Positions 26,218 to 34,137 of a stretch of 64,000 nucleotides of DNA are shown here, in pieces. The notes beneath the pieces are model-generated. The model saw only the letters and a list, made by a program, of their open reading frames with translations. It was not told the DNA's origin and did not search any database. Positions within the stretch are counted from its first letter, which is position 1, and each line of letters starts with the position of its first letter. Source of the stretch: Burkholderia sp. SRS-W-2-2016 (GTDB taxonomy: Bacteria; Pseudomonadota; Gammaproteobacteria; Burkholderiales; Burkholderiaceae); assembly GCF_001931485.1 (NCBI RefSeq), contig NZ_MSDV01000057.1:62001-126000 (forward strand), given 5' to 3'. The position numbers and the translations under genes are program-made.

Positions 26218-27174
26218 ATGCAAAATCAGAATGCGCTGACAGCCAACAATGAATCGTTCCTGCGCGATCTGCAGCTGTTCTGCCATATCGCGCGGCGCGG
26301 CAGTTTCGTCGCCGCGTCGACCGAGATGGGGTTATCGCCGTCGCATGTCAGCAAGCGCATCGCGATGCTCGAAGCCGGGCTCGGCGTGAAGCTGTTTCAG
26401 CGCACCACGCGGCGCGTCAGCGTGACCAGCGACGGCGAGGCCGCTTTGCAGTGGGCGCAGAAAATCCTCGACGACGTGCAGGGGATGGCCGACGCGTTCG
26501 CGGATCGCCGCACCGAGCTGAGCGGGCAGCTGCGCATCAGCACCAGCCTGCGGCTCGGCCGCAAACACGTGTCGCCGATTCTCGCGCTGCTGCGCGAGCG
26601 CCATCCGCGTCTGGAAATCTGGCTCGAACTGCTGGACCGGCGCGCGGACGTGGTCGGCGAGAACTTCGATATCGACGTGCGGGTCGGCGAAGTGCTGGAG
26701 CCGCATCTGATCAAGCACAAGATGGTGGAGAGCGCGCGGATTCTGTGCGCGTCGCCCGCCTATCTGGAGCGGCGCGGCGCGCCCGCTGAACTGGCGGATC
26801 TGAGCGGCCACGACTGCCTGTTGTTTCGCGGCCGCGACGACCGCTTCGGCGTGTGGCGGCTGAGCGGACCGGACGGCGAGAAGAGCGTGAAGGTGACCGG
26901 CACGGTCGCGTCGAATCTGAGCGACATCGTCGTGCAATGGGCGAAGGACGGTTACGGGATCGTGATGGTGTCGATCTGGGATGTTGCCGAAAGTCTGCGC
27001 GCGGGCGAACTGGTGCGGGTGCTGCCGGACTATCAGCAGTCCGCCGACGTGTGGGCGGTGACGGCCGAGCGGCTGTCTTCGTCGGCGCGCATCCAGGTGT
27101 GTATCGAGTTTCTCCGCGAGCAGTTGACGAGCGGCCCGTATGCGCTGGTTACGCGCGGGGTCGGCGGCTTCTGA
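26218..27174 (+). CDS. LysR-family regulator, likely of the adjacent MHS-aroQ operon
   Basis: 318 residues. The DNA-binding part reads LQLFCHIARRGSFVAASTEM, LSPSHVSKRIAMLEAGLGVK, FQRTTRRVSVT. The effector domain follows with GQLRISTSLRLGRKHVSPIL. The start is ATG 26218; the 252-base gap to the divergent MHS transporter is AT-richer and should contain both promoters and the LysR site. Divergent placement from the transporter operon argues that it controls that operon. Confidence 0.93.
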   Translation: MQNQNALTANNESFLRDLQLFCHIARRGSFVAASTEMGLSPSHVSKRIAMLEAGLGVKLFQRTTRRVSVTSDGEAALQWAQKILDDVQGMADAFADRRTELSGQLRISTSLRLGRKHVSPILALLRERHPRLEIWLELLDRRADVVGENFDIDVRVGEVLEPHLIKHKMVESARILCASPAYLERRGAPAELADLSGHDCLLFRGRDDRFGVWRLSGPDGEKSVKVTGTVASNLSDIVVQWAKDGYGIVMVSIWDVAESLRAGELVRVLPDYQQSADVWAVTAERLSSSARIQVCIEFLREQLTSGPYALVTRGVGGF

Positions 27175-27224
27175 GCGAGGCGCGCGCGGCGGCGCGGTTC
27201 GCTCACACGCCGCTCACACGCCGC

Positions 27225-28571
27225 TCAAACGCTCGACGCGGTATTTTCTTCCGCTTCGTCCAGCGCGCTGCGCTGCACCGTTGTTACGGAATCCGGAACA
27301 AGCGCGACGCTGACCGGGCGCGGGTCGTCGATGCTGTAACGCGGGCGCCAGCCTTCCAGGTAGAAACGCAATTGCCGGTAACGCATCAGATAGACGAGGC
27401 CGACCAGCGCCGCGCCGACGCCCGACGCCGCGCCGACCCCGAGCGCCCAGCGCGGACCGAAATTGTCGGCGACCCAGCCGACCACCGGCGCGCCGAGCGG
27501 CGTGCCGCCGAGCGACAGCGCCAGCAGGATCGCGATCACGCGGCCGCGCATCGCCGGCTCGGTGGTCAGTTGTACGAGGCTGTTGGTCGAGGTCGTGAAG
27601 GTCTGCGTCGATACGCCGATCACCACCAGCACGATGCCGAACAGCAGATAGTTCGGCATCGCCGCGGCCGCCGCGCAACCGACGCCGAACATCGCGGCGG
27701 CGCTGAGCAGCAAGGTCATGGTGGGGCGCGCGCGGCGCGCCGCGAGCAGTGCGCCGGTGACCGAGCCGATTGCCATCGTCGAGCTGAGCACGCCGTACTC
27801 GCTCGCGCCCGCATGAAACGCGGTGACCGACATCGTCGAGATGAAGATCGGGAAATTCAGGCCGAACGTGCCGATCAGGAACAGCATCAACAGCGCCGCT
27901 TTCAGATCGGGGCGCGTCCATACATATTTGAAGCCTTCGACGAAGCTGCCGCGCGAGCGCACCGCGCGCGGTTTGATATGCAGTTCGTCGAGCCGCAGCA
28001 TGCGCAGCGCGCCGAGCACCGCGACGAACGACAGCGCATTGATCAGAAACACCCAGCCGCTTCCGACCGATGCGATCAGCAGACCGGCGACCGCCGGCCC
28101 GAGCATGCGCGCGGCGTTGAACGACGTGGAGTTGAGCGCGACCGCGTTGGCCAGATCGCGTTCGCCGACGAGGTCGGACACGAAGGTCTGGCGGGCCGGG
28201 GAATCGAATGCGGTCACGCAGCCGAGCAGGCCCGCGAACACGTAGACCTGCCATAGCTGCACGAGTCCGCTGATCGTCAGCAGACCTAACGCGAGTGCCA
28301 GCGTGCCCATTGCCGCCTGGGTCGCGAACAGCAGCTTGCGGCGGTCGAAGTGATCGGCCGCGTAGCCGGTGAGCGGCAGCAACAGCATCTGCGGCCCGAA
28401 TTGCAGCGACATCACGATGCCCACCGCCGTCGCGTTGTGATGCGTGAGGCCGGTCAGCACCAGCCAGTCCTGCGCGGTGCGCTGCATCCACGTGCCGATG
28501 TTCGAGACGATCGCGCCGCTCGCCCAGACACGGTAATTGAAAGTGCGCAGCGAACGGAACGTGGAACTCAC
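27225..28571 (-). CDS. MFS exporter (MFS_3 / EntS-like)
   Basis: The 448-residue 12-helix transporter opens with FRSLRTFNYRVWASGAIVSN and GTWMQRTAQDWLVLTGLT, typical of the enterobactin-exporter-like MFS_3 group, with the loop GYAADHFDRRKLLFATQAAM. It starts at GTG 28571. Gene order MarR, isochorismatase, MFS on one strand suggests efflux or detoxification under MarR control; the substrate is not readable. Confidence 0.9.
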   Translation of the reverse strand: MSSTFRSLRTFNYRVWASGAIVSNIGTWMQRTAQDWLVLTGLTHHNATAVGIVMSLQFGPQMLLLPLTGYAADHFDRRKLLFATQAAMGTLALALGLLTISGLVQLWQVYVFAGLLGCVTAFDSPARQTFVSDLVGERDLANAVALNSTSFNAARMLGPAVAGLLIASVGSGWVFLINALSFVAVLGALRMLRLDELHIKPRAVRSRGSFVEGFKYVWTRPDLKAALLMLFLIGTFGLNFPIFISTMSVTAFHAGASEYGVLSSTMAIGSVTGALLAARRARPTMTLLLSAAAMFGVGCAAAAAMPNYLLFGIVLVVIGVSTQTFTTSTNSLVQLTTEPAMRGRVIAILLALSLGGTPLGAPVVGWVADNFGPRWALGVGAASGVGAALVGLVYLMRYRQLRFYLEGWRPRYSIDDPRPVSVALVPDSVTTVQRSALDEAEENTASSV

Positions 28572-28638
28572 GGCGGGATTTTCCTCAGCGCGGGGTGGGC
28601 CACAAGGCGGGCAGGGCGCCCGCCTCGGTACGCGCTTA

Positions 28639-29205
28639 TCAGGCGCGGGTTTTTTCGAGCAGGTCGAGCACTTGCTGCACGGTGCCGGTCTCGCCCAGAC
28701 GCGGGAAGATGCGCGTGATGCTGTTGACGTGCGCGTCGGCGTTCAGGTCGCTCATCGCGTCGGTCGCCAGCGTGACGTTCAAGCCGTGCTCGCTCGCGAA
28801 ACGCGCGGTCGACTCGACGCCGATGCTGGTCGCGATGCCGCACAGCACGATTTGCGTGACGCCTTGCTGTTGCAGCCATGCGGCGAGGTCGGTGTTGGTG
28901 AACGCGCCCCACGTGCGCTTGGTGACCAGATGGTCCGACGGCTGCTGCTTCAGTTCCGGCACCAGCTGCACGAACTCGGCCGGGAATTCGCCGCCGTGGG
29001 CGCCCTGATCGGTGCGGCCCGGTGCGCCCGCGGCGACGTTCACCAGCACGACCGGCAGGCCATGACGGCGGAACGCGTCGAGCAGCACGACCGAACGTTC
29101 GACGATTTCATTGCTCGGATGGGGGGCGGTCGGCAACGCGACGATGCCGTGTTGCAGATCGATGACGACCAGAGCGGTCTTTGCGTCGAGAGTGGTGAGT
29201 GCCAT
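28639..29205 (-). CDS. Isochorismatase-family cysteine hydrolase
   Basis: The 188-residue protein shows the triad of the superfamily: Asp in ALVVIDLQHGIV, Lys in LVTKRTWGAF and Cys in IVLCGIATSIGVES. Members hydrolyse isochorismate, nicotinamide and other amides; substrate is unknown. A good ribosome binding site (GGAGC) precedes ATG 29205. It lies 45 bases after the MarR gene and 67 bases before the MFS gene. Confidence 0.92.
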   Translation of the reverse strand: MALTTLDAKTALVVIDLQHGIVALPTAPHPSNEIVERSVVLLDAFRRHGLPVVLVNVAAGAPGRTDQGAHGGEFPAEFVQLVPELKQQPSDHLVTKRTWGAFTNTDLAAWLQQQGVTQIVLCGIATSIGVESTARFASEHGLNVTLATDAMSDLNADAHVNSITRIFPRLGETGTVQQVLDLLEKTRA

Positions 29206-29250
29206 GTTCTTGCTCCTGCGAGTGGCGAGACGCGTGATGCGAATCGCGAG

Positions 29251-29703
29251 TTACAAATCGACGAGACGTTTGAGTAGATCGACGCCCGTCGCGAGTTGGT
29301 GCTGTTCGGTCGGGGTAAAGCGCGTCTGGATCGTGCGATATAGCCAGTCTTCGCGCGCCGCGCGGCTAGCCTTGACCTTCTTGCGAAAAGTGGGAGTCAG
29401 CGAGAGAACCGTTTGCCGCCCGTCGTTCGGATCGGGCGCGCCGCTGACGAGGCCGGCGGCTTTGAGCACCGCGAGCGTTTCGCCCATCGATTGCGGGCGC
29501 ATCCCCAGGCTGCGCGCCAGCGCGGTGACGGTGGCCGGTCCTTCGCGTTCCAGCAGATTGAGCACCTGCACCTGCGACGGCGTGAAATCGCCGACATGCG
29601 ATTCTTCGCGCAGACGCCGGCGCAGCTTGCCCGCCAGCACGCGCAGATCTTCGGCGAGCGAGTGCAGCGCTTCGGGCGTGACTGGGGGAGGGGGCTTGCT
29701 CAT
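29251..29703 (-). CDS. MarR-family regulator
   Basis: 150 residues from ATG 29703 (MSKPPPPVTPEAL). The winged helix is clear: FTPSQVQVLNLLEREGPATV, LGMRPQSMGETLAVLKAAG, and the wing around PNDGRQTVLSLTP. The frame stays open to TTG 29784 but that extension lacks pattern. It leads the operon with the isochorismatase and the exporter. A palindrome 51 bases upstream of the ATG is a likely autoregulatory site. Confidence 0.9.
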   Translation of the reverse strand: MSKPPPPVTPEALHSLAEDLRVLAGKLRRRLREESHVGDFTPSQVQVLNLLEREGPATVTALARSLGMRPQSMGETLAVLKAAGLVSGAPDPNDGRQTVLSLTPTFRKKVKASRAAREDWLYRTIQTRFTPTEQHQLATGVDLLKRLVDL

Positions 29704-29753
29704 GCGGAGGTTGTGGCGGAGGTTGTGCGGAAACTTGTGCTGCGAGGTGATGC

Positions 29754-29766
29754 GAAGGTTACCTTC
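29754..29766. promoter_or_regulatory. Candidate MarR operator
   Basis: GAAGGT-T-ACCTTC, a perfect 6-base inverted repeat around one base, lies directly upstream of the MarR-led operon. MarR repressors usually bind short palindromes overlapping their own promoter. Binding is inferred from position and symmetry only. Confidence 0.5.
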
Positions 29767-29817
29767 ATATCTCGCCGAAGTCAAGTTTGCGGCCGGCCGC
29801 GCAGCGGCGCGGCGGCT

Positions 29818-30468
29818 TCAGCGAGCCCGCATGCGGCGGCGCTGGAACAGCCGCCATGCGGCGCCGCCGGCGAGCAACAGGCCGCCGAGCACGAAGCCGA
29901 GCACCACCAGCGAACTCAGATGGTCGCGCAGCACCGGCGCGTTGCCGAACAGGTAGCCGGCCGCCATCAGCGACACGACCCACAGCGCCGCGCCCGCGCT
30001 GACGTACGACACGAAGCGCGAGAAGGTCATCCGCGACACGCCGGCGGCGAACGGCGCGAACGTGCGCACGACCGCGATGAACGGCGACAGCAGGAAGGTC
30101 AGGCGCCCGCGTGCCTCGCTGAATTCATGCGCGCGACGCAGCGCGTTGCGGTTCAGCCAGTAGTAGTTGCGCGTGGAGACCTTGTCGCCGAAAGCATGGC
30201 CGATCGCATAGCCGACGATGCTGCCGCCGATCGTCGCAACGAACAGCGACGGCGCGACGATCCAGATGTTCAATGCGCCGGTCGCGGCGAGCGCGCCGCA
30301 GATGAAGATCAGCGGATCGCCGGGCAGGAAGAACAGCGGCAGAAACGCGTATTCGACGAACACGACGACGAACAGCAGCAGGTAGATGCCGGTGCCGAAT
30401 TGCAGGATCAGCGCGCTCAGATGCTGGTCGAGGTGCAGCGCGATCTGCAGCAGGTTCATCAGATTCAT
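29818..30468 (-). CDS. DedA-family membrane protein
   Basis: The 216-residue inner-membrane protein has the DedA features FVEYAFLPLFFLPGDPLIFI, a reentrant-type glycine-rich segment (TIGGSIVGYAIGHAFGDKV), and FIAVVRTFAPFAAGVSRMTF with the conserved arginine and proline. DedA proteins act as lipid (undecaprenyl phosphate or phospholipid) translocases or proton-dependent carriers. It stands alone with the MarR gene upstream in the opposite direction of its end. A second DedA domain occurs at 50760-52763. Confidence 0.92.
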   Translation of the reverse strand: MNLMNLLQIALHLDQHLSALILQFGTGIYLLLFVVVFVEYAFLPLFFLPGDPLIFICGALAATGALNIWIVAPSLFVATIGGSIVGYAIGHAFGDKVSTRNYYWLNRNALRRAHEFSEARGRLTFLLSPFIAVVRTFAPFAAGVSRMTFSRFVSYVSAGAALWVVSLMAAGYLFGNAPVLRDHLSSLVVLGFVLGGLLLAGGAAWRLFQRRRMRAR

Positions 30469-30628
30469 CGGGGAGGCGATTGGGGCGGGTTGAGAGTTTC
30501 ACGAGTGTAGCCCCGCACGCCGACATTCAGTGATTTCGCGCGTGCGCGACGTATCCGGCGCGCACGCGGGTGCTTGTCGAACCGGTGCCCGGGATGTCAA
30601 GATCGGGCGATCTCTTCAGGACTCCACG

Positions 30629-31156
30629 ATGTCTGCCGAACCTGCCGTGAGCTTGCGTTTCGCCGTGCCGCCCGATGCGCACACCATTCGCGCGATCGAA
30701 TTCGAAGCGGGTTTGCGCTTTGCCGGCGTCGGCATGACCGGCATTGCCGATGCGCCGCCGATGGCGCTCGAACTCGTCGAACGCAAGATCGCCGCGCGCG
30801 AGATCGTCGTCGCGCTCGATGCTGAACAGCGTTGCGCCGGCTTCGTGATGTTCGAGCCGCAGCCCACCCGTATCTATGTGCAGGAACTCGACGTGCTGAC
30901 TTCGCACGCGGGCCGGCGCATCGGCGCGGCGTTGCTCGACGAGGTCGCCAGGCTCGCGCGCTCGCGGCAACTGATGCAACTCGTGTTGTCGACGTATCGC
31001 GAGGTGCCTTGGAATGCGCCGTATTACCGGCGGCTCGGCTTTCGCGATCTGGCGGTCGACGAACTCGACGCGGCATTGCTCGCGCGGCGCGACGCGCATA
31101 TCGCGCGTGGGCTCGACGAATCGAAGCGGGTGTTCATGCTGCGCGAGCTGGCTTGA
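30629..31156 (+). CDS. GNAT-family N-acetyltransferase
   Basis: 175 residues from ATG 30629 (MSAEPAVSLRF), which is preceded by CAGGA; a longer open frame upstream is unsupported. The acetyl-CoA fold is seen in YVQELDVLTSHAGRRIGAAL (beta 4 and the pyrophosphate loop, here HAGRRIG), then LVLSTYREVPWNAPYYRRLG ending in the usual N...YRRLGF element. Substrate is unknown. Confidence 0.88.
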   Translation: MSAEPAVSLRFAVPPDAHTIRAIEFEAGLRFAGVGMTGIADAPPMALELVERKIAAREIVVALDAEQRCAGFVMFEPQPTRIYVQELDVLTSHAGRRIGAALLDEVARLARSRQLMQLVLSTYREVPWNAPYYRRLGFRDLAVDELDAALLARRDAHIARGLDESKRVFMLRELA

Positions 31157-31190
31157 CGGCGGGCGCGAATCGCGCGCCGCAAAAGCACTG

Positions 31191-31224
31191 CGGGCGTGAC
31201 CGCAGCGAACTGCGGTCACGCCCG
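31191..31224. terminator. Hairpin between convergent genes
   Basis: A perfect 15-base inverted repeat (CGGGCGTGACCGCAG and its complement) with a CGAA loop lies between the GNAT stop and the Old Yellow Enzyme stop. It has no clear T tract, so it may serve as a bidirectional transcript end or stabiliser rather than a classical intrinsic terminator. Confidence 0.7.
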
Positions 31225-31259
31225 TCAGGTCAGGCAGGTTCAAGCTCGAGCGCTGCTAA

Positions 31260-32318
31260 TTACACCGCTTCCAGAGCCGGATAATCGGTGTAGCCGACTT
31301 CGCCGCGTGCGTAGTACGTCGACGGATTCGGCTTGTTCAACGGCGCATCTTCAGCGAAGCGGCGCACCAGATCCGGATTCGCGATATACAGCTGACCCCA
31401 CGCGACCGCATCCGCTTCACCGGCGTCGAGCACCTGTTGCGCGCTTTCCTTGGTGAACTTCTCGTTCGCGATATACGGGCCGCCGAACGCTTCTTTCAGC
31501 TGCGGGCCGAGGCGGTCGTCGCCGAGCGCTTCGCGCGCCGCGATGAACGCGATCTTGCGCTTGCCGAGTTCGCGGGCGACATAGCCGAACGTTTCGGCCG
31601 GATTCGAATCGCCCATCGTGTGCGCGTCGCGGCGCGGCGCGAGATGGACGCCGACGCGGTTGGCACCCCACACGCCGATGCACGCATCGGTGATTTCGAG
31701 CAGCAGACGCGCGCGGTTTTCGATCGGGCCGCCGTATGCGTCGGTGCGCTTGTTGGTGCTGTCCTGCAGGAACTGGTCGAGCAGATAGCCGTTCGCGCCG
31801 TGAATTTCGACACCGTCGAAGCCCGCGGCTTTCGCGTTTTCCGCGCCCTTGCGGAACGCTTCGACGACACCGGCGATTTCATCGAGTTCGAGCGCGCGCG
31901 GCGTCACGAACGGACGCTCCGGACGCACGAGGCTCACGTGACCGCCTGCCGCGATCGCGCTCGGCGCGACCGGCAGGTCGCCGTTCAGGAACACCGGATC
32001 GGAAATACGGCCGACGTGCCACAGTTGCAGGAAGATCAGGCCACCCGCGTCGTGCACGGCCTTCGTGACGAGCTTCCAGCCTTCGACCTGCTCCTGCGAC
32101 CAGATACCCGGCGTTTCCGCGTAGCCGACGCCCTGCGGCGTGACCGAGGTTGCTTCGCTGAGGATCAGGCCGGCGCTTGCGCGTTCGGCGTAGTAGCTGG
32201 CCATCAGTGCGTTCGGCACGCGGATTTCTTCAGCGCGCTGACGCGTGAGCGGCGCCATGATGATGCGGTTCGGCAACGTGAGATCGCCAATTTGCAGCGG
32301 ATCGAAAAGAGTCGGCAT
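31260..32318 (-). CDS. Old Yellow Enzyme family alkene reductase (NemA-like)
   Basis: The 352-residue FMN-dependent TIM barrel begins FDPLQIGDLTLPNRIIMAPL. It has the LQLWHVGRIS segment, FDGVEIHGANGYLLDQFLQD with the H-x-x-N substrate-binding pair, and NKRTDAYGGPIENRARLLLE. Such enzymes reduce activated alkenes, maleimides and nitro compounds with NAD(P)H. An ArsR-type gene lies 84 bases upstream on the same strand, like the NemR-NemA arrangement in other bacteria. Confidence 0.95.
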   Translation of the reverse strand: MPTLFDPLQIGDLTLPNRIIMAPLTRQRAEEIRVPNALMASYYAERASAGLILSEATSVTPQGVGYAETPGIWSQEQVEGWKLVTKAVHDAGGLIFLQLWHVGRISDPVFLNGDLPVAPSAIAAGGHVSLVRPERPFVTPRALELDEIAGVVEAFRKGAENAKAAGFDGVEIHGANGYLLDQFLQDSTNKRTDAYGGPIENRARLLLEITDACIGVWGANRVGVHLAPRRDAHTMGDSNPAETFGYVARELGKRKIAFIAAREALGDDRLGPQLKEAFGGPYIANEKFTKESAQQVLDAGEADAVAWGQLYIANPDLVRRFAEDAPLNKPNPSTYYARGEVGYTDYPALEAV

Positions 32319-32402
32319 GAGAGTTCACCTTTGGCGGCGGGCCGGGCCCGGGGCCTCAAAAGACTGCGTGAAAAAGGAAGCGCGGCGATGCGAATGCGGT
32401 GC

Positions 32403-32732
32403 TCAGAGCTGCGTGTTCATGTGTTCGAGGAACGCCTGAATCACGGGCTCGTTGCGCTTGAAAAACACCCATTGGCCGACCCGTTTCGACGTGACGAGCC
32501 CCGCGCGCTGCAGCGCGGCGAGGTGCGCGGACACGGTGGACTGCGACAGGCCGCAGCGCGCGTCGATCTTGCCCGCGCATACGCCGTGGTCGAGCGGCAG
32601 TTCCTGGTCGGCGAAATGCTGCTGCGGCTCGCGCAGCCACGCGAGAATCTCGCGGCGTACCGGGTTGGCCAGCGCTTTGTGGATCGCGTCGAAATCGGGC
32701 GTCATCTGGATGGTTTCAAGGTGATTCGACAA
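32403..32732 (-). CDS. ArsR-family regulator, probably of the alkene reductase
   Basis: The 109-residue winged-helix protein reads IHKALANPVRREILAWLREP and LSQSTVSAHLAALQRAGLVT, then KRVGQWVFFKRNE. Two cysteines (VCAGKIDARCGLSQ) lie just before the recognition helix and could sense electrophiles or metals. Another ATG at 32705 would remove nine residues. It is co-directional with the alkene reductase and has an inverted repeat about 57 bases upstream. Confidence 0.88.
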   Translation of the reverse strand: MSNHLETIQMTPDFDAIHKALANPVRREILAWLREPQQHFADQELPLDHGVCAGKIDARCGLSQSTVSAHLAALQRAGLVTSKRVGQWVFFKRNEPVIQAFLEHMNTQL

Positions 32733-32788
32733 CCGGCGCGGAACGCCGGACGGCGTGCGCGCGCTTGCATCGCTACGGGACGAATCAT

Positions 32789-32808
32789 ATATCGGAATTT
32801 GACGATAT
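32789..32808. promoter_or_regulatory. Candidate ArsR operator
   Basis: ATATCG-N8-CGATAT, a perfect 6-base inverted repeat with an 8-base AT-rich spacer, lies upstream of the ArsR gene. Size and AT-rich spacer fit ArsR/SmtB-type sites. Inferred only. Confidence 0.5.
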
Positions 32809-32924
32809 GGCTGAAGGCACTACTGCGAATGTGGGTGATCTATCGGTGTGCGAAAGGAAAATGACAGGGTCAGGGTGCTCGCGGCGGCTTCACGCCGGCT
32901 TCACGGCGGGTTGTGCGGCGACCA

Positions 32925-33443
32925 TCAGGCGGCCGGTCGCGGCGCCGCGGATCGCGGTTTCGGCTCCGGCGCCGTGGCGACAACCACTAGCGATATATAG
33001 ACGCCGACGCCGAGCAATTCGGCGAGCGAATTTTGCGGTTGCGAGAGTTCGCCCACCGTGTGGCGGTCGAGTTCATCGAGAAACGCGCGGTGCGCCGCCT
33101 CCAGCGCGCGCAGCAAACCGCAATGCGCGGCGATCACGCAGACGCGCCTGTTGCCATGCCGGTCCGGCACACAGGGTGCCAGCGCGAAATCGCCTTCGGT
33201 GAGCCGCACCACGTCGCCAATCGTCAAGCCGAGCGTCCGGCTGGCGAGCCTTAAGCCGCCGTTGCGGCCGCGCACGGTTTCGATCCAGCCCTGATCGCCG
33301 AGTTGCTGAACGATTTTCATCAGATGATTTTTGGAGATGCCGTACGCGGCGGCAATGTCCTTGATCTTCGACGTGCCGGCGCCGCGCACCGCCACGTACA
33401 GCAGCACGCGCAGCGAGTAGTCGGTGTAGTCGCTCAGTTTCAT
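32925..33443 (-). CDS. NsrR-like Rrf2-family iron-sulfur repressor
   Basis: The 172-residue protein begins MKLSDYTDYSLRVLLYVAV and has IAAAYGISKNHLMKIVQQLG, GRNGGLRLA and a C-terminal AHRAFLDELDRHTVGEL, the NsrR pattern. D8 and cysteines C91, C102 and C108 are in the places that hold the iron-sulfur cluster in NsrR. The first cysteine spacing is C-x10-C, six residues longer than the C-x4-C of the E. coli protein, with an insertion PDRHGNRR. NsrR senses nitric oxide. GGAG precedes ATG 33443. No flavohaemoglobin or nitrite reductase gene is in the window. Other Rrf2 members remain possible. Confidence 0.8.
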   Translation of the reverse strand: MKLSDYTDYSLRVLLYVAVRGAGTSKIKDIAAAYGISKNHLMKIVQQLGDQGWIETVRGRNGGLRLASRTLGLTIGDVVRLTEGDFALAPCVPDRHGNRRVCVIAAHCGLLRALEAAHRAFLDELDRHTVGELSQPQNSLAELLGVGVYISLVVVATAPEPKPRSAAPRPAA

Positions 33444-33554
33444 TAGTTCTCCAGATAGCGCGAGACGCGATTTGCACGCGCGTACGGAGAGGGAGCACGT
33501 ACAGTCCGTCGTGCCCGCATCGCCGCCGGCTATGTCGTTCAGAAAGGCGCGAGC

Positions 33555-34094
33555 CTATTGCGCCGGCTGTACGAGCACATGCGCGTCGGCAAGTCGCCGA
33601 TAGATGTTTCTCTGCCGCACGATCGGCCACCAGTCATAGAGAAATATCTCCATCGGCCGCCAGTTCGCGACCCAGCCGAAGATCATCAAGCCTTCGGCGA
33701 TAAGCTTCGGAGACCGGTAACCCGGATAGCTTTCAACCAGCGAACCGCCGAGCAGGCACACGCCGAGCACGACGAGTCCAATCGCCAGAGAGCGCCGGCC
33801 ATCACGAAACAATTTGCGCAATGCGCGCTGTTCGGCATCGGCGCGTTCGCGAAAATGACTGGCTATCGCTTCGCCGAGATGAGCGGCCGCCTGTGAATCG
33901 ATCTCTCGCCCGGGCAGATGCAGCACGATCCGCAGCGGCTCGCGGGCGGAGATGCTTTCGGCTTTATCGACGATGTACGCTTCCGCGGCCTGATCGAGTC
34001 CGCGCTCCCTGAACGGGTAGGGGTCGTGATTATCGAACAGCTGCACGGCCCGCTCCAAACGTATCTCGACAGTCTCTGCGGAAGTCACGGACAT
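33555..34094 (-). CDS. Two-helix membrane protein of unknown function
   Basis: 179 residues from ATG 34094 (a GTG at 34136 would add 14). A soluble N-terminal half reads LERAVQLFDNHDPYPFRERG then LRIVLHLPGREIDSQAAAHL. After it come two hydrophobic stretches (SLAIGLVVLGVCLLGGSLVE and KLIAEGLMIFGWVANW) and a basic tail ending in LADAHVLVQ. I do not recognise a functional family. It lies 111 bases upstream of the NsrR-like gene on the same strand and has a symmetric element in its upstream region. Confidence 0.8.
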   Translation of the reverse strand: MSVTSAETVEIRLERAVQLFDNHDPYPFRERGLDQAAEAYIVDKAESISAREPLRIVLHLPGREIDSQAAAHLGEAIASHFRERADAEQRALRKLFRDGRRSLAIGLVVLGVCLLGGSLVESYPGYRSPKLIAEGLMIFGWVANWRPMEIFLYDWWPIVRQRNIYRRLADAHVLVQPAQ

Positions 34095-34122
34095 TGTGTG
34101 CAAGACCTCGTCTACGCGAGAC

Positions 34123-34137
34123 AGTGACTTTGTCACT
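34123..34137. promoter_or_regulatory. Inverted repeat upstream of the two-helix protein
   Basis: AGTGAC-TTT-GTCACT is a perfect 6-base inverted repeat centred about 36 bases before ATG 34094. It is a candidate operator for the NsrR-like regulator or another factor; it does not match the long AT-rich NsrR consensus of enterobacteria. Confidence 0.4.

Noticed and set aside
26853..28256. Plus-strand frame across the LysR end and the MFS gene
   Set aside because: Antisense shadow without motifs.
31437..32864. Plus-strand frame opposite the Old Yellow Enzyme gene
   Set aside because: Antisense shadow; the opposing gene is well supported.
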